A stretch of 64,000 bases of DNA from an uncultured Collinsella sp. (GTDB lineage: Bacteria > Actinomycetota > Coriobacteriia > Coriobacteriales > Coriobacteriaceae), in the NCBI GenBank assembly GCA_905209455.1, contig CAJLTA010000003.1, forward strand, positions 1 through 64,000, read 5' to 3'. Under the pieces are notes generated by a model that did not search any database, was not told the origin of the DNA, and saw only the letters and a program-made list of their open reading frames with translations. Position numbers and translations under genes: made by a program. Positions 49,996 through 59,069 of this stretch are shown in pieces (position 1 is the stretch's first letter; every line of letters starts with the position of its first letter).

Positions 49996-52644
49996 ATGGT
50001 GAAAAAGTCACCGGAAAACACTACTCCCGCAATTGTGGACAACGTAGAGGCGCTTGAGGCTAAGCTCGCTCAGATGCGAGAGGCCCAGGCGCTTTTTGCT
50101 ACGTACACGCAGGAGCAGGTCGACAAGATCTTCTATGAGGCCGCCATGGCCGCCAACAAGGCTCGTATCCCGTTGGCGAAGATGGCCATCGAGGAGACCG
50201 GCCGCGGCGTTCTTGAGGACAAGGTCATCAAGAACCACTACGCCGCAGAGTACATCTACAACGCTTACAAGAACACCAAGACCTGTGGTGTCCTTGAGCG
50301 CGACGAGGCCTACGGCATCACCAAGATCGCCGAGCCCATCGGCATCGTGGGCGCCGTCATCCCGACGACCAACCCCACCTCCACCGCGATCTTCAAGACG
50401 CTGATCAGCCTGAAGACCCGCAACGCCATCATCATCTCCCCGCACCCGGCTGCCGCCAAGTGCACCATCGCCGCCGCCAAGCTCGTGCTTGACGCCGCCG
50501 TCAAGGCCGGCGCCCCCGAGGGCATCATCGGCTGGGTCGATGTCCCCTCCATCGAGCTGACCAACATGGTCATGCGCGACGTCGACATCATTCTCGCCAC
50601 CGGTGGCCCGGGCATGGTCAAGGCCGCCTACTCCTCGGGCAAGCCTGCCCTGGGCGTTGGCGCCGGTAACACCCCGGTCGTCATCGACGACACCGCCGAC
50701 GTGCTGCTCGCCGTCAACTCCATCATCCACTCCAAGACCTTCGACAACGGCATGATCTGCGCTTCCGAGCAGTCCGTGACCGTTATCGACACCATCTATG
50801 ACCAGGTTAAGGCCGAGTTCCAGAAGCGCGGCTGCTACTTCGTCAAGCAGGGTGCCGAGATGGAGGCTCTGCGTGCCGCCATGTTCAAGAACGGCGCCCT
50901 CGATCACCGCATCCCCGGCATGGCTGCTGCCAAGATCGCCGAGCTCGCCGGCATCGAGGTTCCCGCCAAGACCAAGATCCTGATCGCCGAGGTCACCTCC
51001 ACCGACCCCGCCAAGGAGGAGTTCTCCCACGAGAAGCTCTCCCCGGTCCTGGCCATGTATCACGCCAAGGACTTCCAGGAGGCCGTCGACAAGGCCGAGC
51101 ACCTGGTGCTCGCCGGTGGCCCGGGCCACACCGCCTCTCTGTACGTGCACCCCGCCCAGGCCGAGAAGATCAGCCTGTTCGAGCACGTCATGAAGGCCTG
51201 CCGTATCGTCATCAACACCCCGTCCTCGCACGGCGGCATCGGTGACCTGTACAACTTTGGCATGAAGCCGTCTCTGACCCTGGGCTGCGGCTCCTGGGGC
51301 GGCAACTCCGTCTCCGAGAACGTTGGGGTGAAGCACTTGATCAACGTTAAGACTGTGGCCGAGCGCCGTGAGAACATGCTGTGGTTCCGCGCTCCCGAGA
51401 AGGTCTACTTCAAGAAGGGTTCCACGCCCGTCGCCCTCGACGAGCTCGGTACCGTCATGGGCAAGAAGCGCGCCTTCATCGTCACCGACCAGTTCCTCTT
51501 CAAGAATGGCAACACCCGCGCCATCGAGGCCAAGCTCGACGAGATGGGCATCGCCCACGACTGCTTCTACGACGTCGAGCCCGATCCGTCGCTGCAGTGC
51601 GCACGTCGCGGCGCCAAGCAGATGGCTCTCTTTGAGCCGGACGTCATCATCGCCGTCGGCGGTGGCTCCGCTATGGACGCCGGCAAGATCATGTGGATGA
51701 TGTACGAGCACCCCGAGTGCAAGTTTGAGGACATGGCCATGGACTTCATGGACATCCGCAAGCGTATCTTCACCTTCCCCGAGATGGGCAAGAAGGCCTA
51801 CTTCGTCGCCGTCCCGACCTCTTCGGGTACCGGCTCCGAGTGCACGCCGTTCGCCATCATCACCGACAAGGAGACCGGCATCAAGTGGCCGCTCGCCGAC
51901 TACGCGCTGCTCCCCAACATGGCTATCGTCGACGCCGACAACTGCATGACCGCCCCGCGCGGCCTGACCGCTGCCTCCGGCATCGACGTCATGACCCACG
52001 CCATCGAGTCCTACGTCTCCATCATGGCTTCCGACTACACCAAGGGCCTCTCCGAGCGCGCTGCTAAGCTCGTCTTTGAGAACCTGCCCTCCAGCTTCAC
52101 GAACGGCGCCAAGGACCCGCACGCTCGCGAGGAGATGCACAACGCCTCCTGCATGGCCGGTATGGCCTTCGCCAACGCCTTCCTGGGCCTCAACCACTCC
52201 ATGGCCCACAAGCTCGGCGCTTTCCATCACCTGCCCCACGGCCTCGCCAACGCTGTCATCCTGACCCGCGTTATGCGCTACAACGCCGCCGAGGCTCCCG
52301 TCAAGATGGGTACCTTCTCCCAGTATCCTTACCCCAACGCGCTGCACAACTACGCCGAGATGGCCAAGTACTGCGGCATCGAGGGCAAGGACGACAAGGA
52401 GGTCTTCGAGAACTTCATCACGAAGCTCGAGGAGCTCAAGGACTTCATCGGCGTCAAGAAGACCATCGCCGACTACGGTGTTGACGAGCAGTACTTCCTC
52501 GACACCCTCGACGAGATGACCGAGCAGGCATTCAACGACCAGTGCACCGGCGCTAACCCGCGCTACCCGCTCATGAGCGAGATCAAGGAGCTCTACCTGG
52601 ACGCCTACTACGGCCGCGAGCCTCAGGACTACGCCGTCTGCTAG
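49996..52644 (+). CDS. adhE: Bifunctional acetaldehyde-CoA/alcohol dehydrogenase
   Basis: Spirosome-forming fermentation enzyme reducing acetyl-CoA to ethanol with two NADH, 882 aa. The N-terminal aldehyde dehydrogenase half has catalytic Cys255 (NGMICASEQS). The C-terminal iron-dependent alcohol dehydrogenase half (from about 460) has GGGSAMDAGK, the SGTGSECTPF segment and metal-ligand histidines in LNHSMAHKLGAFHHLPHG. AAGGAG precedes the ATG. Strong bias to C-ending codons suggests very high expression. It is one of the few plus-strand genes and fits a strict fermenter. A G+C-rich hairpin follows. Confidence 0.98.
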   Translation: MVKKSPENTTPAIVDNVEALEAKLAQMREAQALFATYTQEQVDKIFYEAAMAANKARIPLAKMAIEETGRGVLEDKVIKNHYAAEYIYNAYKNTKTCGVLERDEAYGITKIAEPIGIVGAVIPTTNPTSTAIFKTLISLKTRNAIIISPHPAAAKCTIAAAKLVLDAAVKAGAPEGIIGWVDVPSIELTNMVMRDVDIILATGGPGMVKAAYSSGKPALGVGAGNTPVVIDDTADVLLAVNSIIHSKTFDNGMICASEQSVTVIDTIYDQVKAEFQKRGCYFVKQGAEMEALRAAMFKNGALDHRIPGMAAAKIAELAGIEVPAKTKILIAEVTSTDPAKEEFSHEKLSPVLAMYHAKDFQEAVDKAEHLVLAGGPGHTASLYVHPAQAEKISLFEHVMKACRIVINTPSSHGGIGDLYNFGMKPSLTLGCGSWGGNSVSENVGVKHLINVKTVAERRENMLWFRAPEKVYFKKGSTPVALDELGTVMGKKRAFIVTDQFLFKNGNTRAIEAKLDEMGIAHDCFYDVEPDPSLQCARRGAKQMALFEPDVIIAVGGGSAMDAGKIMWMMYEHPECKFEDMAMDFMDIRKRIFTFPEMGKKAYFVAVPTSSGTGSECTPFAIITDKETGIKWPLADYALLPNMAIVDADNCMTAPRGLTAASGIDVMTHAIESYVSIMASDYTKGLSERAAKLVFENLPSSFTNGAKDPHAREEMHNASCMAGMAFANAFLGLNHSMAHKLGAFHHLPHGLANAVILTRVMRYNAAEAPVKMGTFSQYPYPNALHNYAEMAKYCGIEGKDDKEVFENFITKLEELKDFIGVKKTIADYGVDEQYFLDTLDEMTEQAFNDQCTGANPRYPLMSEIKELYLDAYYGREPQDYAVC

Positions 52645-52661
52645 TTTTAGCACGGTTTTTA

Positions 52662-52700
52662 ACGGCGGGGGTGCACGGGTGTTTCACACACCCCCGCCGT
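52662..52700 (+). terminator. Hairpin after adhE
   Basis: ACGGCGGGGGTG (52662-52673) pairs with CACCCCCGCCGT (52689-52700). No T-run follows, so it may protect the adhE mRNA 3' end or terminate only partly before the phosphotransferase gene. Confidence 0.55.
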
Positions 52701-52732
52701 CGCTTCTATCGCATCGTTGAAAGGATGCAACC

Positions 52733-53497
52733 ATGCTGCTACCCGATTCCAAGACCGAGCTCGTCCGCCGTGGCAACAAGGTCGTTTACGACCTGGGCGA
52801 CAAGATCGTCAAGGTCTTTAACGAGACCAAGCCTGTCTCTGACGTGTTCAACGAGGCTTTGAATCTTGCCCGCATCAATGAGTGCGGCATCCGCAGCCCC
52901 AAGGCTCTCGAGGTTTCCCAGCTCGAGAACGCCAACGGCTGGGCGCTCGTAACCGAGAAGGTTCCGGGCACCACCCTTGCCGAGAAGATGACTGCCGAGC
53001 CCCAGCGCTTTGGTGAGTACCTCGAGATGTTCGTCGACCTCCAGATCGAGATCCACGGCTACACCTCCCCGCTGCTCAACCGTCAGCGCGACAAGTTCGC
53101 CCGCATGATCGACAGCCTTGATCAGCTCAATGCCACCACGCGCTACAACCTTCAGGAGCGTCTGGACGGCATGACCAAGGAGTTCAAGGTCTGCCACGGC
53201 GACTTCAACCCCTCCAACGTCATCGTCGGCGACGACGGCCAGCTCTATGTGTGCGACTGGGCACACGCCACCCAGGGCTCCCCTGCTGCCGACGTTGCCA
53301 CCACCTACCTGCTCTTTGCCCTCAACAGCAAGGATCAGGCCGAGGCCTACCTGGAGCTCTACTGCGACCGCGCCGACATGCCCATGCAGGTCGTGCGTCA
53401 GTGGACGAGCATCGTTGCCGCTTCCGAGCTCGCTCGTAAGCGCAACGTGAACGATGAGTTCCTGAAGAACTGGATCGACGTCGTCGATTATCAGTAA
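52733..53497 (+). CDS. APH/choline-kinase-like phosphotransferase
   Basis: A 254-aa protein of the protein-kinase-like aminoglycoside/choline kinase fold. It has an N-lobe with KVVYDLGDKIVKVFN (the Lys strand), the catalytic loop CHGDFNPSNV (Asp157) and the metal-binding DWAHATQG. The small-molecule substrate cannot be told from sequence; resistance is not implied, and a metabolic choline- or sugar-type kinase is as likely. AAGG stands 8 bases before the ATG. It is 88 bp after adhE on the same strand, with its own terminator, and may be reached by read-through from adhE. Confidence 0.82.
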   Translation: MLLPDSKTELVRRGNKVVYDLGDKIVKVFNETKPVSDVFNEALNLARINECGIRSPKALEVSQLENANGWALVTEKVPGTTLAEKMTAEPQRFGEYLEMFVDLQIEIHGYTSPLLNRQRDKFARMIDSLDQLNATTRYNLQERLDGMTKEFKVCHGDFNPSNVIVGDDGQLYVCDWAHATQGSPAADVATTYLLFALNSKDQAEAYLELYCDRADMPMQVVRQWTSIVAASELARKRNVNDEFLKNWIDVVDYQ

Positions 53498-53535
53498 TAT
53501 CTGAGCGATTTATTTCGCATCGGAGGCACAATGGA

Positions 53536-53569
53536 AAAACCCCGCAGCTCGCTTGGGCTGTGGGGTTTT
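53536..53569 (+). terminator. Terminator after the phosphotransferase gene
   Basis: AAAACCCCGCAGC with GCTGTGGGGTTTT (one G-U pair; 53536-53548, 53557-53569) followed by CCTTTT. Confidence 0.88.
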
Positions 53570-53596
53570 CCTTTTAGATATCGAGGATGCCACAAG

Positions 53597-53646
53597 ATAA
53601 AAGGACGGCCCCGCATCTCCCCGATTGGAGAAATGCGGGGCCGTCC
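53597..53646 (-). terminator. Terminator of proS
   Basis: A 14-bp stem (53603-53616 with 53633-53646) is followed on the minus strand by CTTTTATCTT, 31 bp past the proS stop. It faces the terminator of the convergent phosphotransferase gene. Confidence 0.88.
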
Positions 53647-53676
53647 CTCATATCGAACTACAAGCGAAATCGTCGA

Positions 53677-55398
53677 TTAACGGCGGGCTGCCTTAACAAG
53701 CTCGGCAACCTTGGCAACGACCTCGTCGATCGCCACGTCCTCACGCTCGCCGGTAGCACGGTCCTTGAGCTCCACCGTGCCATTCTTGAGGCCACGCTTA
53801 CCCAGAACGACCTGATACGGGAAGCCCATAAGGTCGTTGTCGGCAAACTTAAAGCCGGGACGCTCGTCGCGGTCGTCGACGACAACCTCGATACCCTCGG
53901 CGCACAGGCCATCAACGATCTGCTCGCAGACGGTAGCGCACTCCTCCTTCTTGGGATCGAGCGGAATCACCGCGACCTCGTACGGGGCAACGGAGACCGG
54001 CCAGACGATACCGTGCTCGTCGTTGTGCTGCTCCACGACGGCAGCGAGCGAGCGGGACACACCAACGCCGTAGCAGCCCATGATGAGCGGCTTCTCCTTG
54101 CCGTCCTCGTCCATAAAGGTGGCACCCATGGCCTCGGAATACTTGGTGCCCAGCTGGAAGACCTGAGAGACCTCGATGCCGCGGGCAGCGGAGAGCGGCT
54201 TGCCGCAGTGCGGGCAGGGGTCGCCGGCGACAACGGTGACCAGATCGGCCCACTCATCGACGGTAAAGTCGCGCTCGGGGCAGGCACCGGTAAAGTGATA
54301 ATCGACCTCGTTGGCACCGCAGGCCCACTGCTTGGAATCGCGCAGGCTCTCGTCGCACACCAGACGAATGCCATCGGGCAGGTTAACCGGTCCGATAAAG
54401 CCCTTGTGCAGACCGTTCGCCTGAAGCTCCTCGTCGGTCATCATGCGATAGCCCTTGCCAAAGACGTGCTCGGCCTTGCAATCGTTGAGCTCGTGATCGC
54501 CCGGAACAATGGCCACGACCGGCTTGCCCTCGGCGTCGATGAGTGCCAGCGACTTGCGCGTGCCGTTCTCGGGGAACCCAAAGAACTTAGCAACTGCCTC
54601 AATGGTGCCCATGCCCGGAGTCTCAACCTTGGTGAGCGTACCGTCACCAGGACCCTCGGTCACGACGACCTTGGTGCTTGCCGCCTCGTCATCGGCAGCA
54701 AAGCCGCAATCGTCGCAGTAGACGAGCGAAGCCTCGCCGGCGTCGGCCAAAGCCATGTACTCGACGGAGGTATCGCCACCGATCTCACCGGAGTCGGCAA
54801 CAACGGGCAGGGCCTTGATATAGCAGCGCTCGCAGATGTTAGCGTAGGCCTGCTTCATCTTGTCATACTCCTCCTGCAGGCTCTCCTGCGTGGCGGAGAA
54901 GCTGTAGGCGTCCTTCATGATGAACTCGCGACCGCGCATCAGGCCAAAGCGGGGGCGGAACTCGTCGCGGAACTTATCCTGGATGTGGTAGAGGTTAACG
55001 GGTAGCTGCTTGTAGGAGCGCAGCTCATTGCGCACCAGGGCCGTGACGGTCTCCTCGTGCGTGGGGCCCAGGACGAACTCGCGACCGTGACGGTCGTCAA
55101 AGCGCACAAGCTCCTTGCCATAGGCGTCGATGCGGCCGGACTCACGCCACAACTCGGCATCGACCATGATAGGCATCATAAGCTCCTGGGCGCCGGCGGC
55201 GTCCATCTCGTCGCGCACGATGTTCTCGATCTTACGAATCGAGCGCCAAGCAAGCGGCAGGTAGGAATATAGACCGGCGGCCTCCTTGCGGATCATGCCG
55301 GCACGGAGCAGCAGACGGTGGCTGGCGAGCTCAGCGTCCGCCGGATCCTCTTTAAGCGTCGGCGCATAGAGCTTAGACATATACATTGCTCGGGTCAT
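53677..55398 (-). CDS. proS: Prolyl-tRNA synthetase (bacterial type)
   Basis: Charges tRNA-Pro, 573 aa, with the editing INS domain between class II motifs 2 and 3 (about 220-390), as in the long bacterial type. Motif 1 lies near RKEAAGLYSYLPLAWR, motif 2 near FRDEFRPRFGLMRGREFIMKDAYSF and motif 3 in GCYGVGVSRSLAAVVEQ. The first ATG has GGAG 6 bases upstream and follows the ispG stop without a gap. It ends the long rpsB-to-proS gene series, before a strong terminator. Confidence 0.97.
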   Translation of the reverse strand: MTRAMYMSKLYAPTLKEDPADAELASHRLLLRAGMIRKEAAGLYSYLPLAWRSIRKIENIVRDEMDAAGAQELMMPIMVDAELWRESGRIDAYGKELVRFDDRHGREFVLGPTHEETVTALVRNELRSYKQLPVNLYHIQDKFRDEFRPRFGLMRGREFIMKDAYSFSATQESLQEEYDKMKQAYANICERCYIKALPVVADSGEIGGDTSVEYMALADAGEASLVYCDDCGFAADDEAASTKVVVTEGPGDGTLTKVETPGMGTIEAVAKFFGFPENGTRKSLALIDAEGKPVVAIVPGDHELNDCKAEHVFGKGYRMMTDEELQANGLHKGFIGPVNLPDGIRLVCDESLRDSKQWACGANEVDYHFTGACPERDFTVDEWADLVTVVAGDPCPHCGKPLSAARGIEVSQVFQLGTKYSEAMGATFMDEDGKEKPLIMGCYGVGVSRSLAAVVEQHNDEHGIVWPVSVAPYEVAVIPLDPKKEECATVCEQIVDGLCAEGIEVVVDDRDERPGFKFADNDLMGFPYQVVLGKRGLKNGTVELKDRATGEREDVAIDEVVAKVAELVKAARR

Positions 55399-56481
55399 TT
55401 ATTTCTCCTCAATAAGCTTGTCGACCTCGGCCATAAGCGCGTCGACAATTTGGTCCTCAGCTACTTTACCAATGATCTGGCCATGCGAAAAGAGCAAGGC
55501 CTGACCACGTCCGCAAGCAACGCCCAGATCGGCATCAGAAGCCTCGCCGGGGCCATTAACGGCACATCCCATCACAGCGATCGAAAGCGGCGCGGAGTAG
55601 TTCTTAAGCCGCTCGGTAACCTCCTCGGCAATGGGAATAAGGTTAACCTGGCAGCGGGCGCATGTGGGGCACGAGACAATCTCGGGGCCACGGCGACGCA
55701 GGCCCAACGACTGCAGAATACCCCAGGCAACCGGCGGCTCCTCAACCGGATCGGCTGTGAGCGACACACGCATGGTGTCGCCAATGCCTTCGGAAAGCAA
55801 GATACCCAAGCCTACAGAGCTCTTGATGGTGCCCTGGAGCTTGGTCCCCGCCTCCGTCACGCCCAGGTGAAGCGGAACGTGGGGAATCTCACGCGACAGG
55901 GCTCGATCGGTATCGAGCGTCGTCTGTACGCTATGGGCCTTGGCGGAAAGCACTATGTTGGTAAACCCACGATCCTCAAAGTGCCGCACAAAGCGCTCGC
56001 TCGACATCACGAGCTTTTCGGGCTGCGTGAGGTCATCGCGCTCGGCGATATCCTGCTCAAGCGAACCGGCATTGACGCCGATACGAATCGCACAGCCCGC
56101 GGCACCCGCAGCATCAATCACCGCGTCAACCTTGGCCCAATCGCCGATATTGCCGGGATTGATGCGGAGCTTGGCGGCACCGGCCTCCACAGCGCCAATG
56201 GCCAGCTTGTGGTTAAAGTGGATATCGGCAACGATTGGCACCGGAGACTCGGCACAGATGGTGCGGAAACCCTCAAGCGCGGCCTCGGTGGGCACGCTCA
56301 CACGCACGATATCGCAGCCAGCCTGCGCCAACGCGCACACTTGCGCAAGCGTTGCCTGGGCATCAGCGGTATCGGTGCAGGTCATGGATTGGACCACCAC
56401 CGGCGCACCACCACCGATCTGCACACCGCCCACATGCACGGGGCGCGTCAACTCGCGAGGCAAAGGATGGGATAAAGACAA
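55399..56481 (-). CDS. ispG: 4-hydroxy-3-methylbut-2-enyl-diphosphate synthase (flavodoxin) IspG
   Basis: Iron-sulfur enzyme of the MEP isoprenoid pathway, 360 aa. The TIM barrel starts VHVGGVQIGGGAPVVVQSMTCTDT, and the C-terminal [4Fe-4S] domain has SCPTCARC and GCAVNGPGEASDADLG. The start is taken as TTG 56481, which has AGGGGAG 8 bases upstream; a GTG at 56490 overlaps that site, and the frame runs further into rseP. It lies between rseP and proS, in the dxr-rseP-ispG order common in Gram-positive bacteria. Confidence 0.93.
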   Translation of the reverse strand: MSLSHPLPRELTRPVHVGGVQIGGGAPVVVQSMTCTDTADAQATLAQVCALAQAGCDIVRVSVPTEAALEGFRTICAESPVPIVADIHFNHKLAIGAVEAGAAKLRINPGNIGDWAKVDAVIDAAGAAGCAIRIGVNAGSLEQDIAERDDLTQPEKLVMSSERFVRHFEDRGFTNIVLSAKAHSVQTTLDTDRALSREIPHVPLHLGVTEAGTKLQGTIKSSVGLGILLSEGIGDTMRVSLTADPVEEPPVAWGILQSLGLRRRGPEIVSCPTCARCQVNLIPIAEEVTERLKNYSAPLSIAVMGCAVNGPGEASDADLGVACGRGQALLFSHGQIIGKVAEDQIVDALMAEVDKLIEEK

Positions 56482-56494
56482 TCCAAACACTCCC

Positions 56495-57856
56495 CTACAG
56501 GATAAATCGAAGGACGTCGGAACGAAGCATATAGACAAACAGCAGCGCAAAGAGCGCGATGCCCACATAGCTCACAATCGTCTGGACCTTGAGCGGAAGC
56601 TCGCGGCCAGCAATCTTTTGAATGATCTCGATGACCAGCTTGCCGCCATCGAGTGGTGGGATGGGCAGCAGGTTCATAAAGCCAAGCGAGAACGAAATGA
56701 GGGCGGCAAACGAAAGGAACGTGGCAGGGCCGGCAGCAGCAGCCTGTGAGGACATAACGCTAATGCCGACGATCGAAGAGGACTGATCGAGAATCTCCAT
56801 CGTATGCTGCGGCTGGAGCAGGCTCATCACGCCCTCCGCTGTCTGCACGACATAGGAGAACGAAAGGCGAGCCGACGTGATGGGGTCTAAACGGACCACC
56901 TGCGTAGAGGCATACACGCCTAGGCGCTCGTCCTCTTTGAGCGCAACCGCGGTCGAATGCTGCTTGCCGTCACGCTCGTACTCGATGGCGATATCGTCCT
57001 TTCCGGCGGCCTTGCCGATGGCATCGTAAACGTCCATCCAGGTAGAGCACGATACTCCGTCAACCGAAAGGATCGCGTCGCCGCCCTCGATACCCGCCTT
57101 GGCGGCAATAGACCCCTCGTCAACCTGACCGATCACGTTGGTATCCATCGGCACGGTGACACCCGCAATAGAGTAGATGCTCATAAGCAGCAAAAAGCCC
57201 GTCAGGATATTGACGAGAATGCCCGCGAGCAGCATAAAGGCGCGCTTGAGAAAACCCTGGCCCAGATAGGTATGCGAACGCTCTTGCGCAAGGAACTCGG
57301 CTTCGCCGCACGGCAGCTCCCACACATCGCCCTCGGTAGTCGCATGCTCTCGATCGAAACGGCGGCCGTCAAAGGTGGTGTAACCCGCCGCGTCTCGTGG
57401 CAGCGTCTGATACTTGGTGGGATAGTAGCTCGGCGAGGGCTTCTCCCCTTCCTCATACCAAGGCGCGATAGAGCCCCAACCCAAGAGCAAGGCGCATGCC
57501 TCGAGCACAACCTCCTCGGATAGCTCGAGCTCGGCGGCAAGGTCGGCCACGGTCACGCGACCATGACGATAGATAGCCGCGAGCACGCGATCGGCGCACG
57601 AGACGTCGGTCGGATCCATACCGCAGATGGCAGCGTAGCCACCCAGCAGCAGCGGGGTCACGCCAAACTTGGTTCCAATGCGACGTGACGTGTAATGGAT
57701 GTCAAAGCGACACGGCAGGCCCAAAAAGAACTCGGTCACACGGACGCCGCAGGCACGCGCCGCCAAAAAGTGGCCGCCCTCGTGCAAAAACACAAGGACG
57801 GAAAGCATCAGCAGGCCCCAAAAGACCGATGAGAGAACGCTCAGAACAGTATCCAT
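56495..57856 (-). CDS. rseP: Site-2 zinc metalloprotease RseP (M50) with a large insertion
   Basis: Intramembrane protease of the S2P family, 453 aa. TM1 has HEGGH (25-29, HEXXH); a later TM carries NLLPIPPLDGG, completing the zinc site. One PDZ domain (about 245-320) lies between. Unlike standard RseP, about 115 residues follow the GGYAAICGM loop (about 82-195), including a winged-helix-like stretch (VADLAAELELSEEVVLEACALLLGWG). Start: ATG 57856, with AAGGA rather far upstream; a TTG five codons earlier is possible. It follows dxr and precedes ispG. Confidence 0.9.
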   Translation of the reverse strand: MDTVLSVLSSVFWGLLMLSVLVFLHEGGHFLAARACGVRVTEFFLGLPCRFDIHYTSRRIGTKFGVTPLLLGGYAAICGMDPTDVSCADRVLAAIYRHGRVTVADLAAELELSEEVVLEACALLLGWGSIAPWYEEGEKPSPSYYPTKYQTLPRDAAGYTTFDGRRFDREHATTEGDVWELPCGEAEFLAQERSHTYLGQGFLKRAFMLLAGILVNILTGFLLLMSIYSIAGVTVPMDTNVIGQVDEGSIAAKAGIEGGDAILSVDGVSCSTWMDVYDAIGKAAGKDDIAIEYERDGKQHSTAVALKEDERLGVYASTQVVRLDPITSARLSFSYVVQTAEGVMSLLQPQHTMEILDQSSSIVGISVMSSQAAAAGPATFLSFAALISFSLGFMNLLPIPPLDGGKLVIEIIQKIAGRELPLKVQTIVSYVGIALFALLFVYMLRSDVLRFIL

Positions 57857-57881
57857 AAAACGAAAAAGCAATCCTTATGGG

Positions 57882-59069
57882 TTAGGAACGGGTTGCGGCG
57901 AGCACCTGCGCAGCCTTTTCACGCGCCCATGCATCGATGTCGCGAAGCTGCTCAAACGAATCGACCGCCTGCATATCGTGAGAATCCATGCAGGATTCCA
58001 CAATGCGATCGATATCGGTAAAGCTGCAGCCATCGTGCAGGAAGGCATCGACGGCGACCTCGTTGGCGGCATTGAGCACGCACGGCATGGTGCCACCCGT
58101 CTTGCCGGCACGTTCGGCCAGTGCCAGACAGCGGAAGGTATCCATGTCGGCAGCATCAAACGTGAGCTGCCCCAGCTCGCGGAAATCGATACGAGGCGCC
58201 GGGGTATCCCAACGCTCGGGATACGAGAACGCGAACTGGATGGGAATACGCATGTCGGAAGCACCGAGATGCGCCATCACGGAGCCGTCGGCGAACTCGA
58301 CCATAGAGTGAATCTTGGACTGACGCTGCACGACCACGTTAATGAAATCGAGGTCGCAGTTAAACAGATGCATGGCCTCAATGCGCTCCAGGCCCTTGTT
58401 CATGAGGGTGGCGGAGTCGATGGTGATCTTGGCACCCATGGCCCACGTGGGATGTGCGAGGGCATCGGCACGCGTCACGCGGTCGAGCTCGTCGCGGGTG
58501 CGGCCAAAGAACGGACCGCCCGAGCAGGTGAGCCAAATACAATGAGCCTCGCGTGGGTTCTCCCCCAGATAGCACTGGTAGATGGCGGAGTGCTCAGAGT
58601 CGACTGGAATAAGCTGGCTCGGTTGCGCCAACGGCATAAGCAAGTCGCCGCCGACGACGAGGGACTCCTTGTTGGCAAGGGCAAGACGCTTATTCGAGGT
58701 CAAGGCCGCATGGCTCGCCTCGAGACCGGCGGCGCCCACAATAGCGACGAGCACGCAGTCGACATCGTCGCGACGCGCGAGCTCGCAAACCGCCTGCGCG
58801 CCAACGCCGAGCTTCGTTCCCTCGGGCAACTCCTGCAGCACGGCGTCATCGCCATGAGCGACATCGGCCACGGCAACCGCCGGAACCGAGAACTCGCGGG
58901 CAGCGGCAACAAGCTCGGAGGTACTGGAGTTAACGGACAGCGCCGTCACCTGCAGGCGATCGGCATGCTGGCGGCACACATCGAGCGCCTGGGTGCCGAT
59001 AGAGCCCGTACAACCCAGGATGGCAACACGGAGACGTCCATCGGGGCCATACGTCGTCTGGAAGGACAT
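57882..59069 (-). CDS. dxr: 1-deoxy-D-xylulose 5-phosphate reductoisomerase
   Basis: First committed enzyme of the MEP pathway, making MEP from DXP with NADPH, 395 aa. The NADPH-binding ILGCTGSIGTQALDV (about 17-31), the LANKESLVVGG segment and the metal/substrate site PVDSEHSAIYQ (about 153-163) are intact. It overlaps the cdsA stop by one base (TAATG). With ispG and uppS it connects isoprenoid supply to the cell-wall carrier lipid. Confidence 0.96.
   Translation of the reverse strand: MSFQTTYGPDGRLRVAILGCTGSIGTQALDVCRQHADRLQVTALSVNSSTSELVAAAREFSVPAVAVADVAHGDDAVLQELPEGTKLGVGAQAVCELARRDDVDCVLVAIVGAAGLEASHAALTSNKRLALANKESLVVGGDLLMPLAQPSQLIPVDSEHSAIYQCYLGENPREAHCIWLTCSGGPFFGRTRDELDRVTRADALAHPTWAMGAKITIDSATLMNKGLERIEAMHLFNCDLDFINVVVQRQSKIHSMVEFADGSVMAHLGASDMRIPIQFAFSYPERWDTPAPRIDFRELGQLTFDAADMDTFRCLALAERAGKTGGTMPCVLNAANEVAVDAFLHDGCSFTDIDRIVESCMDSHDMQAVDSFEQLRDIDAWAREKAAQVLAATRS

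Noticed and set aside
53531..53680. A 49-codon plus-strand ORF with a good CGGAGG site just after the phosphotransferase gene.
   Set aside because: It runs through two terminator hairpins and into the 3' end of proS, and its peptide resembles nothing; the GGAGG is probably coincidental.
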